Shown piece after piece: positions 25,171 to 33,360 of a DNA stretch of 64,000 nucleotides. The first letter of the stretch is position 1. The number at the start of each line of letters is the position of its first letter. Both the position numbers and the translations under genes were made by a program. The stretch is from Poriferisodalis sp965198245. Lineage in GTDB: Bacteria > Actinomycetota > Acidimicrobiia > Acidimicrobiales > Poriferisodalaceae. The stretch covers positions 2,604,001 to 2,668,000 of the forward strand of contig NZ_OZ240249.1 of NCBI RefSeq assembly GCF_965198245.1. The letters run 5' to 3'. The notes under the pieces were generated by a model. It made no database searches. It saw nothing but the letters and a program-made list of their open reading frames with translations, and was not told the origin of the DNA.

Positions 25171-27477
25171 ATGAGCACTGATGCCCAAGGTGCTCGGCTC
25201 GACTCGGCTGCGGGGTGGGTAGTCGCACTGTCGGCTGCGCTCGCAACGTTCGCTGTATTCGGCGTGGCCTACAGCTTTGGCGCCTTCTTCGCTGAAGTTC
25301 GGGCCGAGTTCGGCGTGGACCGCAGCCAGACGGCACTGCTCTTCTCCCTGACGACGTTTGCGTACTTCACGCTGGGGATCTTCACGGGCAGGCTCGCCGA
25401 CCGCTTTGGGCCGCGCCGGGTATTGCTCACCGGCGCGTTCGCGATGTTGGGTGGGCTGTGGCTGACCTCGATGACGAACAACATCTGGCTCGCGTACCTC
25501 ACCTACGGGGTCGGTGTCGGGATCGGCGTTGCCTGCGCCTACGTACCAATGGTGGCGGTCGTCGGCGGGTGGTTCGAGCGCAGGCGAGTTGCTGCGCTGG
25601 GTGTGGCCGTTGCCGGCATCGGCGTGGGCACGCTCGTGGGATCGCCAACCGCCGAGGCCCTTGTCGAGGCTTACGGATGGCGATCCAGTTACCGGATCTT
25701 GGCGGTCGCAGCTACTGCGCTCATGCTGGTGGCGGCAATCGGGGCACGCCGCCCCCCGATGCACGCCGACACTGCAGAGCTGCCGCGTCTCTCCGCACTG
25801 ATGCGGGGCCGGGTGCTCATGTTCACATTCCTGTACGCGTCGGTGCTCGTCCTGAGCGCGAGCCTCTTTATGCCCTTCGTGTACCTGCCCGACTACGTGT
25901 CGGGCCTCGGCAGGACTGGCGGCGCGACCCTGGTGGGCATCATCGGCGGCGCGTCGGTAGTGGGCCGGCTCGGTTTGGGGGCGCTCGGGGCCGTTGTCCC
26001 TCTGATGCGTCTGTATCAGCTCTCGTTCTTCACGATGGCGCTCAGCTATCTGCTGTGGCTGGGCTCCGAGGCGAACCCGTGGATGCTGCTCACGTTCGCC
26101 ATCGTCATGGGCCTCAGCTACGGCGGCTTCATCGCATTGTCCCCGGCAGTGGCCGCGATGTTATTCGGCCCAGTCGGGCTCGGCGGCGTGCTCGGAGCGC
26201 TGTACACCGCCGCTGGAGTCGGGGCGTTGATCGGCCCACCGGTACTCGGCCTGCTGATCGATGCCAGCGGCTACAACGCCACGATTACCATTGCGATGCT
26301 CGTGGGCTTCGCTGCCGTACCGCTGCTGATTGCAGCTGAACGGCTCGCACGCTCGCGCCCCGCGGCATTTGGTCCACAAGCGGCAACGCAGCACCCGCCA
26401 CCCATATCAACGGCAGCCGCTCATCCCCCCTCAGGCGAACCCGTACACGTTCCCGCGTACGGAACGCTCGGCCCCGCTGCCATCGATTCGGTCCTGCTGC
26501 TGTCATTCGGCGGACCTGAAGGCCCCGACGACGTCATGCCGTTCCTTCAGAACGTGACTCGGGGGCGCGAGGTGCCGCCGGAACGTCTTGCCAAGGTGGA
26601 GATGCAGTACCTCCGCCACGGCGGCGTCAGCCCCATCAATGAGCAGAACCGCTCGCTGTTGGCGGACGTGTCGACAGAGCTGGCTCGACGAGGCAGCCCG
26701 CTGGCGTGCTACTGGGGCAACCGCAACTGGCATCCCTACCTGCGGGACACAGTCGGCCAGATGGTCTCCGAGGGTCGCCGTCACGCAGCGGTGATGGTGA
26801 CGTCCGCATTCAGCTCGTACTCAGGCTGCCGCCAATACCACGAGGATCTTGCGCAAGCCGCAAGCGACGTGCCCAACGCGCCGCAGCTGTCCCGGTTTCG
26901 GGTCTACGGCAATCATCCCGGGTTCGCTGGAGCTGTCGCCGAACGCATTCGCGAGGCGCTTGACGGAGCGCATCTGCGAAGCGACGTGCACACCCTGTTC
27001 AGCGCGCACAGCCTGCCGAGCCGGATGGCGGCGTCCTGCAACTACGAGGCCGAGCTTCGCGACGTCGCCGAGACCGTTGCCGATTTGGCAGGCCTCGCTG
27101 GCGAGATCGAGATCGTGTACCAGTCCCGCAGTGGCCCCCCGCAGGTTCCGTGGCTGGAACCCGATGTCAATGACCGTCTCACCCAGCTCGGCTCGCAGGG
27201 ATGCCGCGCCGTGCTCGTCGTGCCGCTCGGATTCGTGTCAGACCACATGGAGGTGCTAGTCGACCTCGACACCAAGGCACGTGCAACAGCCGCTCGCGCA
27301 GGCATCACGATGGTGCGTGCCCGCTCGGTCGGCACTCATCCGCTGTTCGTCGAGGCGCTCGTCGATCTCGTCGAAGAGACCGCTGGGCTCCGAACCGACA
27401 GGCCCGCGGTCGGTCGCCTCGGTCCACGACCTGACACCTGCGCGTCAGGTTGCTGTGCCCTAGAGCCGGTCGGCTAG
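25171..27477 (+). CDS. MFS transporter fused to coproporphyrin/protoporphyrin ferrochelatase
   Basis: A single 768-residue open frame with two complete domains. Residues about 1-400 are a 12-helix major facilitator protein of the OxlT/monocarboxylate type (GRLADRFGPRR loop between helices 2 and 3). A Pro/His-rich linker covers about 400-430. Residues about 436-768 are a ferrochelatase (LLLSFGGPEGPDDV, then AYSSYSGC-like C553, catalytic histidine in FSAHSLP, and VPLGFVSDHMEVLVDLD). C553 with C757, C761 and C762 matches the four ligands of the actinobacterial [2Fe-2S] ferrochelatases. Actinobacterial enzymes normally insert iron into coproporphyrin III, so that is the likely reaction. Inference: the transporter half moves a porphyrin, haem or related substrate. 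The gene ends 3 bp from the convergent nrdJ. Confidence 0.93.
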   Translation: MSTDAQGARLDSAAGWVVALSAALATFAVFGVAYSFGAFFAEVRAEFGVDRSQTALLFSLTTFAYFTLGIFTGRLADRFGPRRVLLTGAFAMLGGLWLTSMTNNIWLAYLTYGVGVGIGVACAYVPMVAVVGGWFERRRVAALGVAVAGIGVGTLVGSPTAEALVEAYGWRSSYRILAVAATALMLVAAIGARRPPMHADTAELPRLSALMRGRVLMFTFLYASVLVLSASLFMPFVYLPDYVSGLGRTGGATLVGIIGGASVVGRLGLGALGAVVPLMRLYQLSFFTMALSYLLWLGSEANPWMLLTFAIVMGLSYGGFIALSPAVAAMLFGPVGLGGVLGALYTAAGVGALIGPPVLGLLIDASGYNATITIAMLVGFAAVPLLIAAERLARSRPAAFGPQAATQHPPPISTAAAHPPSGEPVHVPAYGTLGPAAIDSVLLLSFGGPEGPDDVMPFLQNVTRGREVPPERLAKVEMQYLRHGGVSPINEQNRSLLADVSTELARRGSPLACYWGNRNWHPYLRDTVGQMVSEGRRHAAVMVTSAFSSYSGCRQYHEDLAQAASDVPNAPQLSRFRVYGNHPGFAGAVAERIREALDGAHLRSDVHTLFSAHSLPSRMAASCNYEAELRDVAETVADLAGLAGEIEIVYQSRSGPPQVPWLEPDVNDRLTQLGSQGCRAVLVVPLGFVSDHMEVLVDLDTKARATAARAGITMVRARSVGTHPLFVEALVDLVEETAGLRTDRPAVGRLGPRPDTCASGCCALEPVG

Positions 27478-27480
27478 CCG

Positions 27481-30318
27481 TCAGCCGCAGCCGCTGGTCG
27501 CTCCGCAGGAACGGCAAGCGAAGCATGACCCGACGCGCACCATGCGATCGCCGCAGGTCATGCACAGCGGCGCGTCCCGGTATCCACGCGTCTCGGAGCG
27601 TTCCGACGGAGGATCCGGAGCCGGCTCGGCACCGATTGCGCTCTCGACTGAAGCACTCTCGAGCCCGGGCAATGGCGGATCGGTGCGCTCGTCGACGCTG
27701 AGCACCCCCAGTTCGCTGCGCTCGTCGAACGACAGGTACTCGAGCGCCAAGCGGCGGAAGATGTAGTCGACGATGCTGGTGGCGATCCGAAGTTCAGGAT
27801 CGTCGGTGAGCCCAGCCGGTTCGAACCGCATGTTGGTGAATGCCTCGACATAGGAGCGCAGCGGCACCCCGTACTGCAGTCCATGGCTCACCGAGATGGC
27901 GAATGCGTCCATGATCCCGGCCAGCGTGGAGCCCTGCTTCGCCACGATGAGGAAGATTTCCCCTGGCCGTCCGTCGTCGTATTCTCCGACCGTCATATAA
28001 CCGTGACAGTCAGTGACGCGGAAGGAGAACGTGCGCGATTGGCGACTGCGCGGCAACCGGTTGCGCGGCGGTGCCAGCGCTCCCCGCAACGCCCCTGCAG
28101 CGTTGGCTGCGTGGGCCTCGGCGGCTGTGTGCGCGGGCCCTACGGACAATGGCTGGCTTACCTTGCAGTTATCGCGATAGATCGCCACCGCTTTGAGGCC
28201 GAGCCGCCACGACTCGAGCAAGAGTGCCTCGATGTCGCCCACGGTGGCCGATTCCGGAAGGTTCACGGTCTTGGAGATCGCACCCGACACGAACGGCTGG
28301 CAGGCGGCCATCATCGCGACATGGCCTTGCGGCGAGATCACGTTGTCCCCGATCGAGCAGGCGAACACGGCGCGGTCTGCGTCCGACAGATGCGGCGCAC
28401 CGGCGATGTGCCCGGTTTCGAGGATGTGCGCCTCGATATCGGCAATCTCCGGCAGCGAGTATCCCAGCCTCCCAAGAGCGACGGGCACTGTCGAGTTCAC
28501 GATGCGCAAGTCGCCGCCACCGACCAGCTTCTTGTGCTTCACCAAGCCCAGGTCGGGCTCGATCCCGGTGGTGTCGCAGTCCATCATGAACGAGATCGTG
28601 CCCGTGGGCGCGATGACGGTGGCCTGAGAGTTCCTGACGCCGTGAGCCTCGCAACCATCTACTGCACGGTCCCATCGCTCGAGTGCAGCCGAGCGCACCT
28701 CGGCTACCAGAGCAGGCAGTCCGTTCTCTGAGGGAACGCTGCCGGCGGCCTCGGTGTGGTCTGGGCAGGACTCGATGGATTCGAGCGCGTCGCGATGCCG
28801 GTGTAGCACACCACTCATCGCCTCTGCGTTGGGTGCGTAGCCGCCGAACGCTCCGAGTCGTTCAGCCAGATCGGCGGAGGTGGCGTAGGCCTCCCCGCAC
28901 ATGAGCGCCGTGATCGACGCTGCGAGCGACCTCGCTTGCGGCGAGTCGTACGGGACGCCCGCTGCCATCAGCAGCGCCCCCAAATTCGTGAAGCCCAGAC
29001 CGAGCTGGCGGAAGCGGCGGGACGTCTCGCCGATGAGCTCGGTCGGGTAGTCGGCGTGGCTGACCAGCACGTCCTGAGCAATGAACGTGATTCGCACTGC
29101 TTGGCGAAAGCCCTCGATGTCGAAGTCGCAGCCAGGTGCGGCGCCCGCGTGATCCCCGAAGAAGGGCAGCAGGTTGACGCTGGCCAAATTGCAGGCCGAA
29201 TTGTCGAGGTGGACATACTCACTGCACGGATTGCTGGCGCTGATCGGACCGTCAGCCGGTGCGGTGTGCCAGCTGTTGATCGTGGTCGAGAACTGCACGC
29301 CGGGATCTGCACACTCCCAGGCCGCCTGGGCAATCTGGCGAAGCAAGTCCCGCGCCCCCAGCACCGAAGTCGCCTCGCCGTTCGTGCGGGCGCGCAGCTC
29401 CCAGGAGGCATCGGCCTCCACCGCTGCCATGAATTCGTCGGACAGCCGGACCGAGTTGTTTGCGTTCTGGTACTGCACCGAGAACGAATCGACGCCGTCG
29501 AGATCCATGTCGAAGCCTGCGGCGGACAACGCTCGCGCCTTGCGCTCTTCGCGTGCCTTACACCACACGAACGCCTCAATGTCAGGGTGGTCGGCGTCGA
29601 GCAGCACCATCTTGGCTGCGCGACGGGTCTTGCCGCCGCTGCGAATCGTCCCCGCTGACGCGTCGGCGCCCCGCATGAAGCTGACCGGGCCGCTTGCAGT
29701 CCCACCGCCCGACAGGGGCTCGCACGAGGCCCGTAGTGCCGACAGATTCACGCCGGCTCCCGAACCGCCCTTGAAGATGCGGCCCTCAGTGACGTACCAC
29801 TCCAGGATCGACTCCATCTCGTCGTCGACGGCGAGGATGAAGCACGCCGACGCCTGCTGGGGCACGCCCCGCACGCCGATGTTGAACCACACCGGGCTGT
29901 TGAAGGCCACTCGCTGATGCAGCAACAGCCACGCCAGCTCCGCCTCGAAGGTGGTGGCCTCTTCAGGCGATTCGAAATAGCCATCGCTGGCTGCCCAGCG
30001 GGTGATCGTGCCCGCAACTCGGTCGATGACCTGGCGCAGCGAATGCTCTCGCTCTGGGGTGCCGAGGGTGCCCCGGAAGTACTTCTGGGCAACGATGTTG
30101 ACCGCGGTGGGACTCCAATCGGCAGGAAATTCGACGTCGGGCTGCGAGAACGCCACCGACCCGTCGACCGCGTTGGTGATGGAGGCGTTGAGGCGTTCCC
30201 ACCGCATGGTGTTGTAAGGGTGGGTGCCGGCAACGGTGAAATGCCGACGCAACCGCATCGGCGCGCCCCCAGGGCGGCGGCCAGGGTCTGCCCCCTGCAC
30301 TCGCTGCGCCTCGGTCAT
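27481..30318 (-). CDS. nrdJ: Vitamin B12-dependent ribonucleotide reductase (class II)
   Basis: Reduces ribonucleotides to deoxyribonucleotides using adenosylcobalamin. 945 residues from ATG 30318 (GTG 30324 is just upstream). The fold contains FNSPVWFNIG, GSGAGVNLSALR, SNPCSEYVHLDNSACNLASVNLLPF with active-site cysteines, and the TGTISFMMDCDTTGIEPD loop. The C-terminal Cys-rich tail (CMTCGDRMVRVGSCFACRSCG) is the redox/zinc region. Normal length for the family, no intein. No cobalamin riboswitch was recognised upstream, but DnaA-box-like sites are present in the upstream gap. Confidence 0.97.
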   Translation of the reverse strand: MTEAQRVQGADPGRRPGGAPMRLRRHFTVAGTHPYNTMRWERLNASITNAVDGSVAFSQPDVEFPADWSPTAVNIVAQKYFRGTLGTPEREHSLRQVIDRVAGTITRWAASDGYFESPEEATTFEAELAWLLLHQRVAFNSPVWFNIGVRGVPQQASACFILAVDDEMESILEWYVTEGRIFKGGSGAGVNLSALRASCEPLSGGGTASGPVSFMRGADASAGTIRSGGKTRRAAKMVLLDADHPDIEAFVWCKAREERKARALSAAGFDMDLDGVDSFSVQYQNANNSVRLSDEFMAAVEADASWELRARTNGEATSVLGARDLLRQIAQAAWECADPGVQFSTTINSWHTAPADGPISASNPCSEYVHLDNSACNLASVNLLPFFGDHAGAAPGCDFDIEGFRQAVRITFIAQDVLVSHADYPTELIGETSRRFRQLGLGFTNLGALLMAAGVPYDSPQARSLAASITALMCGEAYATSADLAERLGAFGGYAPNAEAMSGVLHRHRDALESIESCPDHTEAAGSVPSENGLPALVAEVRSAALERWDRAVDGCEAHGVRNSQATVIAPTGTISFMMDCDTTGIEPDLGLVKHKKLVGGGDLRIVNSTVPVALGRLGYSLPEIADIEAHILETGHIAGAPHLSDADRAVFACSIGDNVISPQGHVAMMAACQPFVSGAISKTVNLPESATVGDIEALLLESWRLGLKAVAIYRDNCKVSQPLSVGPAHTAAEAHAANAAGALRGALAPPRNRLPRSRQSRTFSFRVTDCHGYMTVGEYDDGRPGEIFLIVAKQGSTLAGIMDAFAISVSHGLQYGVPLRSYVEAFTNMRFEPAGLTDDPELRIATSIVDYIFRRLALEYLSFDERSELGVLSVDERTDPPLPGLESASVESAIGAEPAPDPPSERSETRGYRDAPLCMTCGDRMVRVGSCFACRSCGATSGCG

Positions 30319-30478
30319 CGCCACGTGCCGTCAACCCCCTGCACAAGTGTCGCGAGCCGGTATCGATTCGCGGGTACATGGCTGCCGAACCTTCCGGCCA
30401 CCACAGACAGGCGCACCCTACGGCCGCCTGCCTGTGGAATGGAAGTGGGCAACATCGGGGCTTTCATGGGGATATTCC

Positions 30479-30507
30479 TGTGCACAACTGGCGAGCGGTG
30501 TGGACAA
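30479..30507. promoter_or_regulatory. Pair of DnaA-box-like sites upstream of nrdJ
   Basis: TGTGCACAA at 30479-30487 (reverse complement TTGTGCACA, one mismatch) and TGTGGACAA at 30499-30507 (reverse complement TTGTCCACA, exact match to the mycobacterial-type DnaA box) are spaced 20 bp start to start, same orientation. Confidence 0.5.
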
Positions 30508-30640
30508 CCACCCACGGAGGTGCCTGCATCAAACGCCACGCAGGAATTGCGTGACAGCCCCGTGAGCAGGGGATAGTGCTGGCCTCCCGGTCGGGCCACC
30601 ACAGACATCTTCCTCCCGATCTGGCGCTTCTGACAACAAG

Positions 30641-30663
30641 TTTTCCACAGCCCCTGTGGATGA
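30641..30663. promoter_or_regulatory. Convergent DnaA-box-like pair forming an inverted repeat
   Basis: TTTTCCACA (30641-30649) and TGTGGATGA (30655-30663; reverse complement TCATCCACA) face each other. Together they contain the perfect inverted repeat TCCACAG-CCC-CTGTGGA (30644-30660). They could be DnaA sites or an operator for an unrelated dimeric repressor. Confidence 0.45.
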
Positions 30664-30713
30664 GTGCCGAAGCCCGGGACGATCGGTGGACCCAACGGTG
30701 GCAGACTCGCCGC

Positions 30714-31442
30714 GTGCAACGGCTGTACCCGCTGCCTCCGGGACCCGTCGACGCGGAGCAAGCCGCCGGTCCGCGGCGCTCACCGCACGCCGACCGTCCG
30801 TGGCTGATGCTCAACATGGTTGCGAGCATCGACGGTGCCGCCGCGGTCGACGGTCTGTCGCGGGGACTCTCGAGCGAGGCCGACAAGGCGTTGTTCGTCG
30901 CCCTGCGCGCGCAAGCCGACATCGTGCTGGTCGGTGCTCGCACAGCGAACGCCGAGCGATATGGCCCCGCGCGGCGATCTGGAGCCCGCATTGCAGTGGT
31001 CAGCGGCTCACTGAGCGTCGACCCGGACTTGCCGCTGTTCCGGTCGCCGTCCGATCCGGCGACCGCACCGTTGCCACTGGTGGTGACAACTGCAAACGCT
31101 GACCCTGATGCCGCAGCGCGGCTCGCAGATCGCGCCGACGTCGTGCCCGCTGGCACCGAGTCAGTGGATTTGCATGCGGCGTTGAGGCACCTCGCCTCGC
31201 TGGGAGCCCGCGTCGTGCTGTGCGAAGGTGGGCCAGCCCTCAACGCCAGCTTGCTGGCAGCCGATCTCGTAGACGAAGTGAATCTGACGCACGCCCCGCT
31301 GGCCGTGGGAGACGAGGCCCCACGCATCGCCACCGCGCCAGTGGGCGGCTCAACGCCCCCAGGACCACGCGAGTACGCGCTGGAGCACGTCATCACCCAA
31401 GACGGTGTGCTCTTCGTGCGCTGGATCCGCTTCCGGCGCTGA
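30714..31442 (+). CDS. RibD C-terminal-like (pyrimidine) reductase family protein
   Basis: 242 residues from GTG 30714; ATG 30660 is in frame and possible, and neither has a good ribosome site. The dihydrofolate-reductase-like fold of RibD C-terminal reductases is visible: PWLMLNMVASIDGAAAVDGLSRGLS, then ADIVLVGARTANAERYGP, and RVVLCEGGPALNASLLAADLVDEV. No riboflavin genes are nearby. In actinobacteria such stand-alone proteins are often annotated as pyrimidine reductase; the true substrate is unknown. The gene points towards lexA. Confidence 0.88.
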   Translation: MQRLYPLPPGPVDAEQAAGPRRSPHADRPWLMLNMVASIDGAAAVDGLSRGLSSEADKALFVALRAQADIVLVGARTANAERYGPARRSGARIAVVSGSLSVDPDLPLFRSPSDPATAPLPLVVTTANADPDAAARLADRADVVPAGTESVDLHAALRHLASLGARVVLCEGGPALNASLLAADLVDEVNLTHAPLAVGDEAPRIATAPVGGSTPPGPREYALEHVITQDGVLFVRWIRFRR

Positions 31443-31467
31443 AGTCCCGAACAAATGCGCGCCATAT

Positions 31468-31481
31468 CGAACATTCGTTGC
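31468..31481. promoter_or_regulatory. LexA (SOS) box 1 upstream of lexA
   Basis: CGAAC-ATTC-GTTGC matches the actinobacterial SOS box CGAAC-N4-GTTCG except at its last two bases. It lies 122 bp upstream of the lexA start and 13 bp before the second box. Confidence 0.65.
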
Positions 31482-31494
31482 TAGTGTAGTGCTT

Positions 31495-31508
31495 GGAACG
31501 AGAGTTCC
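31495..31508. promoter_or_regulatory. LexA (SOS) box 2 upstream of lexA
   Basis: GGAAC-GAGA-GTTCC is a perfect palindrome containing GAAC-N4-GTTC, the actinobacterial LexA-binding core. With the first box it supports autoregulation of lexA. Confidence 0.85.
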
Positions 31509-31602
31509 GGCTCGACGGACGATGGTGAGCCAACTCGGCGGCTTCGCCAAGCGGATTCGCCCGACACTGCTCACCGAGACGTACTTCCCCAGGAGGATCA
31601 CC

Positions 31603-32259
31603 ATGAAGACAGCTAGTGCTGCGGACCAACGGGTCGCGCATCTCGGAGAGCGCCAGCGCGCCATGCTCGAGTTCATAGACGAGACACAGCGCGAGCGCGG
31701 TTACCCGCCGTCGGTGCGTGAGATCGGCGAGGCAGTCAACCTCAGCTCGCCTGCAACCGTCCACCGCCATTTGCGAACGCTTGAGGCAGACGGATGGCTC
31801 CGGCGCGACCCGTCACGGCCCAGAGCGCTCATCGTCAACTTCGACTGGCAGACGGGCGTGAAGGGAGAGCGACGGCCGACCCGTCATGTGCCCCTCATTG
31901 GCGACGTCGCCGCCGGTACCGACGTGCTCGCCCAGCAGAACGTCGAAGAACTGCTGCCATTGCCCGCCGATTTCACTGGCAGCGGTGAATTGTTCATGCT
32001 GCGAGTGCGGGGCGACTCGATGATTGATGCTGGCATCTGGGACCGCGACTATGTCGTAGCCCGCCACCAACCCGATGCCGAATCGGGCGACATCGTTGTC
32101 GCCGGCATCGATGGCGAGGAGGGCACTGTCAAGCGGTACCGGCGCGCCGACGATCAAGTTGTTCTTGAACCGGCCAATTCCGATCACCGCCCGATCGTCC
32201 GCCCCGCCGCCGAGGTCACGATCTACGGCAAGGTGGTGACGGTGATCCGGCGCCTGTAG
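31603..32259 (+). CDS. lexA: LexA repressor
   Basis: SOS repressor that cleaves itself when RecA is activated. 218 residues from ATG 31603, which has AGGAGG 6 nt upstream; this decides the start over the longer frame. The N-terminal winged helix (MLEFIDETQRERGYPPSVREIG, then SSPATVHRHLRTLEADGWL) is at about 20-65. The cleavage site is A104-G105 (DVAAGTD), the nucleophile S139 (GDSMID) and the general base K177 (GTVKRY). Two SOS boxes lie upstream, so it is probably autoregulated. Confidence 0.98.
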   Translation: MKTASAADQRVAHLGERQRAMLEFIDETQRERGYPPSVREIGEAVNLSSPATVHRHLRTLEADGWLRRDPSRPRALIVNFDWQTGVKGERRPTRHVPLIGDVAAGTDVLAQQNVEELLPLPADFTGSGELFMLRVRGDSMIDAGIWDRDYVVARHQPDAESGDIVVAGIDGEEGTVKRYRRADDQVVLEPANSDHRPIVRPAAEVTIYGKVVTVIRRL

Positions 32260-32288
32260 AGAATGAGCCGATAGGCACAGATGTCATA

Positions 32289-32440
32289 GCTGCGGAGGCG
32301 GCAGGGAACTCTGCGAGGTTGGAACCGGTGCCTGACCGTAAGTTGGCGGAGCCCCGATGTCGGGCCCCAAGAAATGCGGGCGGGTGCGAATCTTTTGCCT
32401 GCTGGATTCCCGGAGCAGAGGGCCCTGCCGCCTCCGCAGC
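32289..32440 (+). ncRNA. Candidate structured RNA / long inverted repeat (unrecognised)
   Basis: A perfect 18-bp inverted repeat (32289-32306 with 32423-32440) encloses 116 nt. Immediately inside, after a 2x2 AA/GG internal loop, CTCTGC (32309-32314) pairs with GCAGAG (32415-32420), so the helix extends to 24 pairs. Smaller hairpins can form inside (GGTTGGAACC; GCGGGC with GCCTGC). It lies between lexA and nudC, with no coding potential over its whole length. I tested it by eye against 4.5S, 6S, tmRNA and RNase P consensus pieces and found none. It could be a stable RNA, a leader of nudC or a miniature inverted-repeat element; the strand is assumed. Confidence 0.5.
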
Positions 32441-32468
32441 GGGCACACCTATCCGCGCGGCCTCGTAG

Positions 32469-32490
32469 CACGGCGCTTCGGCACGCCGTG
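32469..32490. other. Hairpin 16 bp before the nudC start
   Basis: CACGGCG, an 8-nt loop (CTTCGGCA), then CACCGTG-type complement CGCCGTG form a 7-bp stem between the long inverted repeat and nudC. It has no T tract, so it is not a standard terminator. Confidence 0.4.
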
Positions 32491-32505
32491 TGCTCAACTT
32501 GGCTG

Positions 32506-33327
32506 GTGTTCACGGTCCTGACGCAGCCGCCTGAAGATCTCGATAACACGTCCCGGGTGTGGATCCCGATCCGATCCGGCACAGTCTTCACCGATCCCAC
32601 AGGCGGCTTGGCCAGCGACTCGACGGCACCAGTCGGCGACGGATCGCCTCGCGCCTCATTCCTGGGAGTGCTCGACGGGCAGGGCGTGTGGGCAGTCGAC
32701 ATGGATCCCGCTGACGGACCGCCGCTGGACGAGGGTGATCTCGAGCCCGTTCCGCTGCGAAAGCTCTACGGCCGCATCCCCGACGAGCACTGGCAGATCG
32801 CCGGCCGCGCAACCCAGATCGTGGAGTTCGAACGAACCCACCGCTATTGCGGACGTTGCGGGAGCCCGACGAACACCAATGCCGCCGACCGGGCGAAGGT
32901 CTGCGGCGAGTGCGGGCATATGGCGTTTCCGAGGCTCAGCCCGGCCATGATCGTGCTCGTCGAGCGTGGCCCCGAGGTACTCCTTGCATGGGGCCGGCAA
33001 TTCCCCGGACGCTTCTACAGCGCACTTGCGGGCTTCGTCGAACCCGGTGAGAGCCTCGAGGATGCCGTGTTCCGGGAGGTACGCGAAGAAGTCGCTATCT
33101 CGGTGAACGACGTGCGCTATTTCGGAAGCCAGCCGTGGCCCTTCCCGCACTCATTGATGTGCGGCTTCACTTGCCAATGGCAAGCAGGAGAGATCGAGAT
33201 TGATCCTGAAGAGATCGTCGAAGCCGGTTGGTACACCGCTGACAATCTGCCTCCCTGCCCGCGTGGAGGCATGTCGATCGCAGGCTGGCTGATCGACGAC
33301 TGGCTCAATCGCACAGGCGGCGCCTAG
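32506..33327 (+). CDS. nudC: NAD+ diphosphatase NudC (Nudix)
   Basis: Hydrolyses NAD(H) and can remove NAD caps from RNA. I start it at GTG 32506 (273 residues), as the frame upstream (ATG 32374) runs through the inverted-repeat element; the start is uncertain and no ribosome site is clear. The zinc ribbon is C-x2-C (YCGRCGS) with a second C-x2-C (VCGECGH). The Nudix box GFVEPGESLEDAVFREVREE is complete, followed by SQPWPFPHSLMCGF, the NudC-specific SQPWPFPxS motif. It faces cysS tail to tail. Confidence 0.95.
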   Translation: MFTVLTQPPEDLDNTSRVWIPIRSGTVFTDPTGGLASDSTAPVGDGSPRASFLGVLDGQGVWAVDMDPADGPPLDEGDLEPVPLRKLYGRIPDEHWQIAGRATQIVEFERTHRYCGRCGSPTNTNAADRAKVCGECGHMAFPRLSPAMIVLVERGPEVLLAWGRQFPGRFYSALAGFVEPGESLEDAVFREVREEVAISVNDVRYFGSQPWPFPHSLMCGFTCQWQAGEIEIDPEEIVEAGWYTADNLPPCPRGGMSIAGWLIDDWLNRTGGA

Positions 33328-33334
33328 GCGCCGC
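33317..33334. terminator. Perfect 18-bp palindrome at the nudC stop
   Basis: GCGGCGCCTAGGCGCCGC is an exact palindrome containing the nudC stop codon TAG. As RNA it could form a 7-bp stem with a CTAG loop between two convergent genes. No T tract follows, so terminator function is a guess. Confidence 0.35.
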
Positions 33335-33360
33335 TCGGCTCACCTGGGCAAACTCAGCGC

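Larger units (their letters stand above)
30319..30713. other. 395-bp divergent intergenic region between nrdJ and the RibD-like gene
   Basis: No convincing gene. It holds the likely promoters for both genes and four sequences close to the high-GC DnaA box TTGTCCACA (listed separately). The start of the RibD-like gene might lie inside it at ATG 30660. Confidence 0.6.

Noticed and set aside
32289..32440. Element as SRP RNA, 6S RNA, tmRNA or RNase P RNA
   Set aside because: None of the conserved core sequences of these RNAs is visible, so I left it as an unrecognised structured element.
32374..32505. Earlier ATG start for nudC
   Set aside because: The frame runs through the strongly folded inverted-repeat element and has no similarity to NudC.
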